From: DATBLE01 sp046734335
GTDB taxonomy: Bacteria > Actinomycetota > Thermoleophilia > Gaiellales > Gaiellaceae
Direction: 5' to 3'
Length of the DNA stretch: 64,000 nucleotides
Assembly (NCBI GenBank): GCA_046734335.1
Contig: JBKPRA010000122.1
Span: 13,506 to 77,505 of the forward strand
Made by a program: the position numbers and the translations under genes. The notes beneath the pieces were generated by a model. That model was not told the origin of the DNA. It did no database searches and saw only the letters and a list, made by a program, of their open reading frames with translations. How positions within the stretch are numbered: the first letter of the stretch is position 1; the number at the start of each line of letters is the position of its first letter. Positions 42,646-50,182 of the stretch are shown here, in pieces.

Positions 42646-43659
42646 CTAGAGCCCTGCCTCGGCGATCGGGCGCCGGGCCCACGCGAAGCGGCTCGAGTAC
42701 CAGTCCGACGTCAGCGGTGAGAGCGCAACTCCCTGGTCGGAGGACTGGATGAACCAGCCGCTGCCGAGGTAGATGCCCATGTGGTTGATCTGGGCAGGCT
42801 TCGACCTCGGGCCGGCTGCCCCGAAGAACAGCAGGTCGCCAGGCTGGACTTTCGCCAGTGGGATCCGCCTGGCCGGCGGCACCTCGCCCGCCATCGCGTA
42901 CGTCGTCCGGCCGCGCAGGACACCCGGCAGAGTCACAGCGCCGACGTAGGACTGCAGTTTGTAAACGCGCCAGACAAAGCCCGAGCAGTCGAAGCCGGCC
43001 GGGACCTCCGTGCCCGTGCCGAAGGGGTCCTGCGGCGACTCGCTCGTCCCACCCCAGACGTAGGGGTAGCCCACGAACGAGACGGCGGTCTGGAGCACCG
43101 AGCGCTGGAGCCCGGCGAGCGGGGCCGGCCTGAAGGTCGCGGCCAGGGACGTGACGGCGTCGAGATCGCCGGTGTGGAGGACGAGGATCCGCGCGGCGGA
43201 GTAGGCGGCTTCTGCCCTCGTCGCCACGCTGTCGGGCCCGAGCTCGAGGAAGTCCTGGGCGGCGGGATGATTGACGCGCAGCCCGAGCAGCCGCGCAACC
43301 GTCTCGGTCCCGAACGCACGTGTCGGTACCAGGCCGGCCGCCCGGATCGACGCGGTGAACTGGCGCGCGACGGGTAGGAGCCCCAGCCCGCCGACGAGCT
43401 GGGCGTCGAGCTGGGCGATCGTGACCGGCACCGTCGGGTTGGCGACCGGAGCCTGCTGCTTCCCGGTCAACCCGCCGACGAGGTCGCCGAGCTCGCCGGC
43501 GGTCAGGGCGTCGTCCGGCCGGAAGGCGGCTGCCTTCCCTCCCATCAGCCCGCGCGCGGTGACGACCTTGATCTGCGGCTGCGCCCACGAGGTCGCCGCC
43601 GACGCCGGGGCGGCGAGGACGAGCCCGAGGACGGCACAGGCGAGGGCGCGGCGGATCAT
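42646..43659 (-). CDS. Secreted NlpC/P60 peptidoglycan hydrolase with SLH-like N-terminal region
   Basis: A 337-residue exported cell-wall enzyme. Signal peptide MIRRALACAVLGLVLAAPAS. Residues about 30-170 hold three S-layer-homology-like segments (VVTARGLMGGKAAAFRPDD, VARLLGLRVNHPAAQDFLEL), which often bind wall polymers. The NlpC/P60 domain has the catalytic Cys in FDCSGFVWRVY, His in QINHMGIYLG and a preceding FVGYPYVWGG. It should cleave D-Glu-diamino acid bonds in stem peptides. It is convergent with the carboxyltransferase gene. Confidence 0.9.
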   Translation of the reverse strand: MIRRALACAVLGLVLAAPASAATSWAQPQIKVVTARGLMGGKAAAFRPDDALTAGELGDLVGGLTGKQQAPVANPTVPVTIAQLDAQLVGGLGLLPVARQFTASIRAAGLVPTRAFGTETVARLLGLRVNHPAAQDFLELGPDSVATRAEAAYSAARILVLHTGDLDAVTSLAATFRPAPLAGLQRSVLQTAVSFVGYPYVWGGTSESPQDPFGTGTEVPAGFDCSGFVWRVYKLQSYVGAVTLPGVLRGRTTYAMAGEVPPARRIPLAKVQPGDLLFFGAAGPRSKPAQINHMGIYLGSGWFIQSSDQGVALSPLTSDWYSSRFAWARRPIAEAGL

Positions 43660-43708
43660 CCCTCTGTGTTTCGTCCGTCGGCCGATGCTCCTTTAGGCTG
43701 AACCGGCC

Positions 43709-43915
43709 GTGCCCGTCGAGATCACCCCGAAGCCGACCCCGGAGGAACGCGAGGTGCTGCTGCGTGCGCTCGCCGCCCGAAACGGCGGAAACGAGTGCGC
43801 GAGCCCCTGGTGGAAGGCGGGAATCCGCGAGGCGGTCGAGGCCGATTCCGACGAGAACGAGCCCGCTCAGGCGAGCGCGCGCCCGCGCAGCAGCGCGGGC
43901 GCGCCGCGAGCGTAG
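43709..43915 (+). CDS. Small protein, possible acyl-CoA carboxylase epsilon subunit
   Basis: A 68-residue protein from GTG 43709. It begins VEITPKPTPEEREVLLRALA and has a Trp pair in SPWWKAGIRE, ending in an Arg/Ala-rich tail. The pattern of a short PTPEE helix followed by a Trp resembles actinobacterial acyl-CoA carboxylase epsilon subunits, and the gene lies between the beta (41052) and alpha (44436) subunits. Both points are suggestive only. A TAGGCT box lies 9 bases upstream. Its 3' end overlaps pgsA antisense. Confidence 0.6.
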   Translation: MPVEITPKPTPEEREVLLRALAARNGGNECASPWWKAGIREAVEADSDENEPAQASARPRSSAGAPRA

Positions 43916-44412
43916 TCGAGCCCGGAGATCCAGGTCAGCACCACGGCGACCAGCAGGCCCCACCAGGCGACCGACGTGCTCCAGGCGCCGGCGACGGCAA
44001 AGCCGCCCAGCGCAGCCGCGACCGCCTGCGACCACGTCTTCAGCTTGCCCAGGTCGCGCGCCTGCAGGACGACGCCGCGCTCGAGGGCGGCGAGCCGCAG
44101 CCCGGAGACGAGCAGCTCCCGCGCCACGATCGCCGCCACCATCCAGCCTGGGAACGCGCCCTCGCCGACGAGGACGATCATGGTCGCCAGCACGAGCACC
44201 TTGTCGGCAACGGGATCGAGCAGCGAGCCGAGCGGCGTCGTTCGCCCCTGCCGCCGCGCCAGCCAGCCGTCGATCTGGTCGGTGGCCATCGCGGCGATGA
44301 ACAGCGCCGTCGCCCAGTAGGCATGCCCCGGGAAGTCCCAGATCAAGAGGAGGACGACGAACGGCGTCGCCACGATGCGCGCGAGCGTCAGCTGGTCGGC
44401 CAGGCCGATCAT
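43867..44412 (-). CDS. pgsA: CDP-diacylglycerol--glycerol-3-phosphate 3-phosphatidyltransferase
   Basis: A 181-residue membrane enzyme for phosphatidylglycerol synthesis. The CDP-alcohol phosphotransferase signature is complete: DQIDGWLARRQG then GSLLDPVADK (D-x2-D-G-x2-A-R-x8-G-x3-D-x3-D). About five membrane segments. It converts CDP-diacylglycerol and glycerol-3-phosphate to PG-phosphate at the inner membrane. Divergent from the biotin carboxylase gene with 23 bases between starts; its end runs 49 bases into the small convergent gene. Confidence 0.92.
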   Translation of the reverse strand: MIGLADQLTLARIVATPFVVLLLIWDFPGHAYWATALFIAAMATDQIDGWLARRQGRTTPLGSLLDPVADKVLVLATMIVLVGEGAFPGWMVAAIVARELLVSGLRLAALERGVVLQARDLGKLKTWSQAVAAALGGFAVAGAWSTSVAWWGLLVAVVLTWISGLDYARGAPALLRGRALA

Positions 44413-44435
44413 TCCGTGGAGAATACGTCGCGCTC

Positions 44436-46217
44436 ATGGGTGCCTTCTCGAAAGTCCTCGTTGCCAACAGGGGGGAAATCGCCATCCGCGTCTTCCGGAC
44501 GCTGCGCGAGCTGGAGATCGCCTCGGTGGCCGTCTACTCCCAGGCCGATCGCGCCGCCCTCCACGTTCGTGTGGCGGACGAGGCTTGGCTGCTCGGCGCC
44601 GGCCCTCCGGCCGAGAGCTACCTGAACCAGGAGAAGATCGTCGAGACGGCGCTGAAGGCCGGAGCCGAGGCCATCCACCCCGGCTACGGGTTCCTCGCCG
44701 AGAATGCCGTCTTCGCCCGCGCCGTCGAGGCCGCCGGCCTCACTTGGATCGGCCCGCCGCCGGACGCGATCGAGGCGATGGGGTCGAAGACGGAGGCGCG
44801 TGAGCGGATGAAGGCTGCCGGCGTCCCGATCATCCCGGGAACGACCGAGCCGGTCGCAACTGCGGCCGAGGTCGTCCGGCTCGGCAACGAGCTCGGCTGG
44901 CCGCTCGCGATCAAGGCCTCCGCGGGCGGCGGGGGAAAGGGCTTTCGCGTCGTCCGTGAGGGCGACGACGTCGAGCGCGCTCTCGAGACCGCACGGCGGG
45001 AAGGGGACGCCTACTTCTCGAATCCGGCCGTCTACATCGAGCGCTACCTCGAGGATCCCCGGCATGTCGAAGTGCAGCTCCTGGCCGACGCGCACGGCAA
45101 CGTCATCCACCTGGGCGAGCGCGATTGCACGATTCAGCGCCGCCACCAGAAGCTCGTCGAGGAAACGCCGTCCCCGGGGGTCGACGCCGAGCTCCGCGCC
45201 CGGATCGGCGCGATCGCCGTGGAGGCCGCACGGGCCGTCGGGTACCGCTCAGCCGGCACCGTCGAGGGTTTGCTCGATCGGGACGGTGCCTACTACTTCA
45301 TGGAGATGAACACGCGCATCCAGGTCGAGCACACCGTCACGGAACTGGTCACCGGCCTCGACCTCGTCCGGGAGCAGGTACTGATCGCGGCGGGAGAGCC
45401 GCTATGGCTGCGCCAGAGGGACGTCCGCCTGACCGGGCACGCCTTCGAGTGCCGGATCAACGCGGAGGATCCGTCCGCCGGCTTCCGGCCGACGCCTGGG
45501 CGGATCGCGGGCTACCGGGAGCCGAGCGGGCCGGGAGTACGTGTCGACTCGGGCGTGGAGGACGGATCGGAGGTTTCGCCGCTCTACGACCCGATGATCT
45601 CCAAGCTGGTCGTGCACGGCCTCGACCGGGAGCACGCACGGCGGCGGATGCTGCGGGCGCTCGACGAGTACCGCATCGGCGGCGTGACCACGCTGCTCGG
45701 CTTCCACCGCGCGCTGTTTCGCCATCCGTGCTTCGTGGACGCCGGCACCTGCCACGGCGTAGTCGAGTCGGAGCTGTTGGCCCAGCAGGCGGAGCGGTTG
45801 TCGCAGAAGACAACAGTAGAGACGACTCCGGACGGCAGGCTCAGCGAGCGTGTCACCGCGGTCGAGCTCGACGGCCGCCGCTTCGACGTCAAGGTACTCG
45901 TGCCGGAGCCGCCCTGGGCCGCACTCGCCGAGCGGCGGCGGGAACGCGTCGCCGCGGGAGCGGGTGGCACCGGCGGGCGCGATGCGATCGTCAGCCCGAT
46001 GCAGGGCACGGTGCTGTCGGTCGAAGTCAGCGAGGGCGACGCGGTGGTCGCCGGTCAGGTGATCTGTGTCGTCGAGGCGATGAAGATGGAGAACGAAGTC
46101 CACGCCTTCCGGGACGGAATCGTCTCCGAGCTGTCGGTGCAAGCGGGAGAGCCGGTCGGGACTGGCCAGGTGATCTGTGTGGTCGCGCCCGAGCAGGAGC
46201 CCGATGCCGGAGCGTGA
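44436..46217 (+). CDS. Acyl-CoA carboxylase alpha subunit (biotin carboxylase plus biotin carrier)
   Basis: A 593-residue fused biotin carboxylase and BCCP. It starts SKVLVANRGEIAIRVFRTLR, with the ATP-grasp region KASAGGGGKGFRVVREG, RDCTIQRRHQKLVEE and FMEMNTRIQVEHTVTE. The C-terminal biotinyl domain has the lysine in VVEAMKMENEVHAF near residue 550. Linker length fits AccA3/PccA types of Actinomycetota. It carboxylates biotin using ATP and bicarbonate and passes CO2 to the beta subunit at 41052. The stop overlaps the next ATG by 14 bases. Confidence 0.94.
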   Translation: MGAFSKVLVANRGEIAIRVFRTLRELEIASVAVYSQADRAALHVRVADEAWLLGAGPPAESYLNQEKIVETALKAGAEAIHPGYGFLAENAVFARAVEAAGLTWIGPPPDAIEAMGSKTEARERMKAAGVPIIPGTTEPVATAAEVVRLGNELGWPLAIKASAGGGGKGFRVVREGDDVERALETARREGDAYFSNPAVYIERYLEDPRHVEVQLLADAHGNVIHLGERDCTIQRRHQKLVEETPSPGVDAELRARIGAIAVEAARAVGYRSAGTVEGLLDRDGAYYFMEMNTRIQVEHTVTELVTGLDLVREQVLIAAGEPLWLRQRDVRLTGHAFECRINAEDPSAGFRPTPGRIAGYREPSGPGVRVDSGVEDGSEVSPLYDPMISKLVVHGLDREHARRRMLRALDEYRIGGVTTLLGFHRALFRHPCFVDAGTCHGVVESELLAQQAERLSQKTTVETTPDGRLSERVTAVELDGRRFDVKVLVPEPPWAALAERRRERVAAGAGGTGGRDAIVSPMQGTVLSVEVSEGDAVVAGQVICVVEAMKMENEVHAFRDGIVSELSVQAGEPVGTGQVICVVAPEQEPDAGA

Positions 46218-47082
46218 CGCGCCGTTCTGCGCCGAGGTCGCGCTTGAGAACGGGGAGTCGCTGTCCGCAACGGCGAGCCGCGTCGACCACTGGATCCTGA
46301 TCGAGTACCGCGGTCTCTGGGGGCACGACGCCCTTGCGGCGAGCGGCCTCTCTGCGGAGGTGAAGGCGCGCCTTTCCGAGCAGCGCGACGCGCGGCGGAA
46401 CACGAAGCTGCTCTTCCTGCGCCGCCCGCACCGACGCGACCACCCGAGTCTCGCGGTGTTCTGGGGCAGTTCGACGTCGTCCGGGACCGCGCTCTACCAC
46501 GCCGAGATCGAGGCGTACGACGAGTTGCTCGGGCTCGACCTCACGGCCCGCGGGCACGAGCCGGCCGACCATCCTCTGCTGATCGTCTGCACCCACGGCA
46601 AGCACGATCGGTGCTGCGCCCGCTACGGCCGGCCGCTGTACAAGGCATTCGAGGAGCAGGCCGAGGACGGCTGGGTCTGGCAGTCGTCGCACGTCGGCGG
46701 CGACCGCTTCGCAGGCAACGTCGTCGTCCTGCCCGAGGGGCTGTACTTCGGCCGGGTCGAGCCGAGCGGCGCCTGGTCGCTGCTCGACGAATACCTCGCC
46801 GGCCGCATCGACCTCGACCGCTATCGGGGACGCTCGGCCAACACCTTTTCGGAGCAGGCCGCGGAGATCACGATTCGGCGGATGACCGGACTGAAGGGCC
46901 TGGACGACCTCGAGCTGGTCGAGCATGACGGCGCGCACGTGCGCTTTCGCGCCGGCTCACGGATGTTCGACGTCGGCGTCGTCTACGAGCCGGGCGAGCT
47001 GACCTACCTGACGTGCAGCGCCGAGACGCTCAGGCGTCCCCGGCACTACGCCGTAGAAATCCTTCGCGAATCAGCCGCCTGA
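46204..47082 (+). CDS. Sucrase/ferredoxin-like family protein
   Basis: A 292-residue protein of the Suc/Fer-like family, which has a thioredoxin-like ferredoxin fold. The conserved CTHGKHDRCCARYGRPL (about 128-144), the N-terminal Cys in DAPFCAEV, and SSHVGGDRFAGNVVVLPEGL are hallmarks; the cysteines probably hold a [2Fe-2S] cluster. Function is unclear, perhaps electron transfer. ATG 46204 overlaps the carboxylase end. The 3' end overlaps the convergent JmjC gene by 53 bases. Confidence 0.82.
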   Translation: MPERDAPFCAEVALENGESLSATASRVDHWILIEYRGLWGHDALAASGLSAEVKARLSEQRDARRNTKLLFLRRPHRRDHPSLAVFWGSSTSSGTALYHAEIEAYDELLGLDLTARGHEPADHPLLIVCTHGKHDRCCARYGRPLYKAFEEQAEDGWVWQSSHVGGDRFAGNVVVLPEGLYFGRVEPSGAWSLLDEYLAGRIDLDRYRGRSANTFSEQAAEITIRRMTGLKGLDDLELVEHDGAHVRFRAGSRMFDVGVVYEPGELTYLTCSAETLRRPRHYAVEILRESAA

Positions 47083-48109
47083 CGAGCACGAGCCTGCCCT
47101 CGTCGTCGAGGTCGCCCGGAAGCTCGGCCGCCGTGAAGGGCCACTCCGACTCGACGACTGCCTCGAGTGCCTCGCGCGCGTGGTCGGGGAGATCGAGGTG
47201 CTTCCCCTCGAACGACAGTGTCGTCCCCTCGAGGTCCGCGATCACCGTCGGCCGGCGCTCGAGCGGCGATTCGATAGTGACCGAATCGAGCTCACGCACC
47301 TCCCGGAGGTGACCGTCGAGGATCGCACGGCGGCTCCCCACGAACTTCGCCCGCGCCCGCCGGCGGACGTCTTCCGGGTCGAGCCGCGTGGCCAGCCGCT
47401 CGGCCAGGTCGACCGGCGGCTCCCCGTCGGCCGGCACGGAGCGGCGGAACTCGACGTCGTCCTCGCACTCCTCCAGGGCCGCCCGAAACGCGTCGATCCA
47501 GGTGTGGGCGTTGACGCCGACGGTGATGTGCAGGGAATCGGTGTACGAGGTGAGCGCATCGTGCAGCCATCCGCGGGGGAGGTAAAGCGTGTCCCCGGCC
47601 CGAAGCGTCAGGTCGAGCACGGTCGGGCCCGGCTCGCCCAGCGACGATGACCAGCGCTGCGCCTTCAGCGGCAGCTCGAGCAGTGGCTCGTACACACGCC
47701 AGTGCTTCTCACCGGCGACCTGAAGGACGAAGACGTCGTGGGTGTCGTGGTGGACGGCGAAGCCCTGGGAGCGCCGGGGGGTGTAGTACGAGTTCGCCTG
47801 GACGCCGCTGCCGAGCTCTGCCTCGAGCGCCCGGCAGAACCGGGCAAGGGGCGGCCATGTGTGGTGGAGCGCCTGAAGGACGATCGTCGAGCCGTCCCCG
47901 AACGCCTCCGCGACGCGGTCGGGGTCGACGACCCCGGTGAACGGCTTCGGGCGCCAGGAGATCTCCCGTGCGTACTGACCCTCGGAGGTCGCCCCGCCCT
48001 CCTTGACCATCCGTAGGCCCGGCGTCCGCAGCCCTCCGGAGGAGACCAGCCGCTCGACGTCTGCGACCGACAGCAGGTCGTCGAAACGACCCTCCTCGGC
48101 GCGCGGCAC
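47030..48109 (-). CDS. JmjC/cupin_4-domain Fe(II)/2-oxoglutarate oxygenase
   Basis: A 359-residue oxygenase of the ribosomal-oxygenase (NO66/MINA/RoxA-like) type. Iron ligands appear in GFAVHHDTHDVFVLQ (HxD) and DSLHITVGVNAHTW (distal His), with GDTLYLPRGWLHDA before the latter. The C-terminal ~120 residues form a winged-helix-like dimerisation part. The product from GTG 48109 lacks the usual first helix, but the frame continues upstream with convincing family sequence (LARCLEPVDAAEFIAEYW, then EQRPLAVPRA) and no ATG, GTG or TTG, so the true start is unresolved. Family members hydroxylate protein side chains. The adjacent Asp-rich peptide is a possible substrate. Confidence 0.85.
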   Translation of the reverse strand: MPRAEEGRFDDLLSVADVERLVSSGGLRTPGLRMVKEGGATSEGQYAREISWRPKPFTGVVDPDRVAEAFGDGSTIVLQALHHTWPPLARFCRALEAELGSGVQANSYYTPRRSQGFAVHHDTHDVFVLQVAGEKHWRVYEPLLELPLKAQRWSSSLGEPGPTVLDLTLRAGDTLYLPRGWLHDALTSYTDSLHITVGVNAHTWIDAFRAALEECEDDVEFRRSVPADGEPPVDLAERLATRLDPEDVRRRARAKFVGSRRAILDGHLREVRELDSVTIESPLERRPTVIADLEGTTLSFEGKHLDLPDHAREALEAVVESEWPFTAAELPGDLDDEGRLVLVRRLIREGFLRRSAGDA

Positions 48110-48188
48110 GGCGAGCGGCCGCTGCTCCCAGTACTCGGCGATGAACTCCGCTGCGTCGACCGGCTCGAGGCAGCGGGCGAGCGCCTCG

Positions 48189-48389
48189 CTAGGCCGCGTC
48201 TTCTGCGTCGGCGTCGGAATCGGTGCCGTCCATGTCGGAGCCGCCGCCGGCGTCGCCGTCCGTGCCGTCGGTGCCGTCGCCGTCGGTGCCGTCGGCGTCG
48301 CCGTCCGTCCCGTCCGCGTCGGTCTCCGCCTCCATCCGCGTGAATCCGCCGGTCTCGATCTCGGCGTCGGTGAGCGTCTGCTCGGTCAT
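48189..48389 (-). CDS. Asp/Gly/Thr-rich small peptide, possible precursor or oxygenase substrate
   Basis: A 66-residue peptide. The first ~22 residues (MTEQTLTDAEIETGGFTR) look leader-like, and the rest is low-complexity, built from ADGTDGD and DGTDGTDGD units with no Lys, Arg, Cys or aromatic residue. AAAGGAGG six bases before ATG 48389 is among the best ribosome-binding sites in the window, unlike the many leaderless neighbours. It lies between an ABC exporter (40 bases upstream) and a JmjC oxygenase downstream, all on the minus strand. It could be a ribosomally made precursor, a calcium-binding peptide or an acidic unstructured protein. Confidence 0.65.
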   Translation of the reverse strand: MTEQTLTDAEIETGGFTRMEAETDADGTDGDADGTDGDGTDGTDGDAGGGSDMDGTDSDADAEDAA

Positions 48390-48395
48390 GCCGTG

Positions 48396-48403
48396 CCTCC
48401 TTT
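48396..48403 (-). promoter_or_regulatory. Strong ribosome-binding site of the Asp-rich peptide
   Basis: AAAGGAGG on the minus strand, 6 bases before ATG 48389. It fixes the start and argues that the peptide is translated at a high rate. Confidence 0.75.
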
Positions 48404-48429
48404 GGCTGCTCGGGTGCGGGGAGTATTCC

Positions 48430-49203
48430 CTAGAGCGTGCGCTCGTAAGCGCGGAAGCACCAGGTCGCCCAGAGAGCGGTTGCGGCGGAGAGCACGAGCA
48501 GGAAGAGGAGGTAGAGGCCGACCGTTCCCCACGACGTTCCTGGCAGCACCACCTCGCGTGCGGCGCGGACCCCCCAGTCCATCGGGTTGCCGTGGGCGGC
48601 GACCTGCATCCAGTGCGGCATCTGCCCCCGGGCGAGCAGCGTGGTGGAGACGAAAAGCAGCGGCAGGCCGATGAAGTTGGCCAGCGCGATCATCGTCGCT
48701 TCGCGCCGGGTGAGCAGTGCAATGCCCTGGGAGATGCCCGCGAATGCGCTGTTCACGAGGATCGCCGCGAGGATCACGATCACCCAGCCGGCCGCGCCGG
48801 TATGAACACGGACGCCGAGCGCGAGCGCGACCACGAGGATGATCACCGCCTGGATCGCGGCAGTCAGCGCCGAACGGACGATCTGCGAGAGAACGAGTGC
48901 AAAGCGGCTCGCCGGCGTGGCCAGGATGCGCTCCACGAACTTGTGGTCGAGATCGAAGATCATCCCCATGCCGCTCCACGTCGCCCCGAAGAACGAGTTC
49001 ATGACGACGATCGCCGGCGCGAGGAAGGTCACGTATGACGTCGTGCCGAATCCGCCGAGGTGCGTCACGTTTTTGAAGAGCTGTCCGTAGAGGACGAGCC
49101 AGACCATCGGCTGGACGAGCAGCAGCACGATCCAGATCGGCTCGCGCATGAGATTGCGCGCCTGGCGGACGACCATGTACCAGGTGTGGCGGAGGACGTT
49201 CAC
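48430..49203 (-). CDS. ABC-2 type exporter permease
   Basis: A 257-residue permease with six predicted membrane segments. The start WYMVVRQARNLMREPIWIVLLLVQPMVWL (shown in part elsewhere in the family as DrrB-like), FVERILATPASRFALVLSQI and NPMDWGVRAAREVVL mark the ABC-2/DrrB group, which exports drugs, lipids, polysaccharides or peptides. It overlaps the ATPase gene by 4 bases and lies 40 bases before the Asp-rich peptide gene. Substrate unknown. Confidence 0.87.
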   Translation of the reverse strand: MNVLRHTWYMVVRQARNLMREPIWIVLLLVQPMVWLVLYGQLFKNVTHLGGFGTTSYVTFLAPAIVVMNSFFGATWSGMGMIFDLDHKFVERILATPASRFALVLSQIVRSALTAAIQAVIILVVALALGVRVHTGAAGWVIVILAAILVNSAFAGISQGIALLTRREATMIALANFIGLPLLFVSTTLLARGQMPHWMQVAAHGNPMDWGVRAAREVVLPGTSWGTVGLYLLFLLVLSAATALWATWCFRAYERTL

Positions 49204-50156
49204 GCCTCGCCTCTGTCCTCGGCGGCGAACTCACGGCCCGTGTAGTGGAGGTAGACGTCGTCGAGGGACGGCCGCGAGACGCCGACCGATTCGACGCCGA
49301 TTCCTTCCTGCTCCAGCGCGGAAAGGATCCCGGGGAGTGCGCGGTTGCCGTTCTCGACGCGAGACACGAGCGTGCGACCCTCGCCGCCGCTCTCGGGCCT
49401 GGCGCCGAGCCGCTCGAGTACACGGCGCGCGTCGTCCATGCGGCCGTCCACCAGCTCGAGGTGCACGGCGTCGCCCTGGAGCGTCGTCTTCAGCTCGCGG
49501 GGCGTGCCCTCGACGACGATCTGGCCGCGGCTGACGATCGCGAGCCGGTCTGCCAGCTCGTCGGCTTCCTCCAGGTAGTGGGTGGTGAGCAGGATCGTGA
49601 GCCCTTCCTGGCGGGCGAGCCGTCCGACCTCGTCCCACATGCCGGCGCGGGCCTCCGGGTCGAGACCGGTAGTCGGCTCGTCGAGGAAGAGCACCTTCGG
49701 GCGATGGACGAGGCCGAGGGCGATGTCGAGCCGCCGTCGCATGCCGCCGGAGTACGTCTTGACCACGCGGTCGGCGGCGTCGGCGATGCCGACGAACTCG
49801 AGGAGGCCGGAGACGCGGTCGCGCAGTGCCCGTCCGCCCATGCCCTGCACCCGACCTTGCAGCATCAGGTTCTCGCGGCCGGTCCCGTTCTGGTCGATCC
49901 CCGAGTCCTGCGGCACGTAGCCGATCTCCCGCCGGACGGCGCCCGCCTGCCGGCGCACGTCGTAACCGGCGACCTCGGCGCGACCGGCATCCATCCGGCT
50001 CAAGGTGGCGAGGATGCGGACGGTGGTCGACTTGCCCGCACCGTTCGGTCCGAGCAGCCCGAAGACCTCGCCCTCCCGCACGGAGAAGGAGACGCCGGCG
50101 AGCGCCTGCACGCCTTTGTACCGCTTCTCGAGCCCGTCGACGACGATCGCTTCCAT
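49200..50156 (-). CDS. ABC exporter ATPase (DrrA-like)
   Basis: A 318-residue ATPase. Walker A GPNGAGKSTT, Q-loop YVPQDSGIDQ, signature YSGGMRRRLDIALGL, Walker B VLFLDEPTTGLDPEAR, and switch LLTTHYLEEADELADR. The C-terminal ~90 residues form the DrrA-type regulatory region (LKTTLQGDAVHLELVDG). It powers the permease at 48430. Start is ATG 50156, divergent from the DUF1028 gene with 26 bases between starts. First gene of a possible exporter-peptide-oxygenase set. Confidence 0.9.
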   Translation of the reverse strand: MEAIVVDGLEKRYKGVQALAGVSFSVREGEVFGLLGPNGAGKSTTVRILATLSRMDAGRAEVAGYDVRRQAGAVRREIGYVPQDSGIDQNGTGRENLMLQGRVQGMGGRALRDRVSGLLEFVGIADAADRVVKTYSGGMRRRLDIALGLVHRPKVLFLDEPTTGLDPEARAGMWDEVGRLARQEGLTILLTTHYLEEADELADRLAIVSRGQIVVEGTPRELKTTLQGDAVHLELVDGRMDDARRVLERLGARPESGGEGRTLVSRVENGNRALPGILSALEQEGIGVESVGVSRPSLDDVYLHYTGREFAAEDRGEA

Positions 50157-50170
50157 GCTCCGAGCGTAGC

Positions 50171-50176
50171 TAGGGT
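50171..50176 (+). promoter_or_regulatory. -10 box (TAGGGT) of the leaderless DUF1028 gene
   Basis: TAGGGT ends 6 bases before GTG 50183, with no ribosome-binding site. Confidence 0.5.
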
Positions 50177-50182
50177 GATCCG

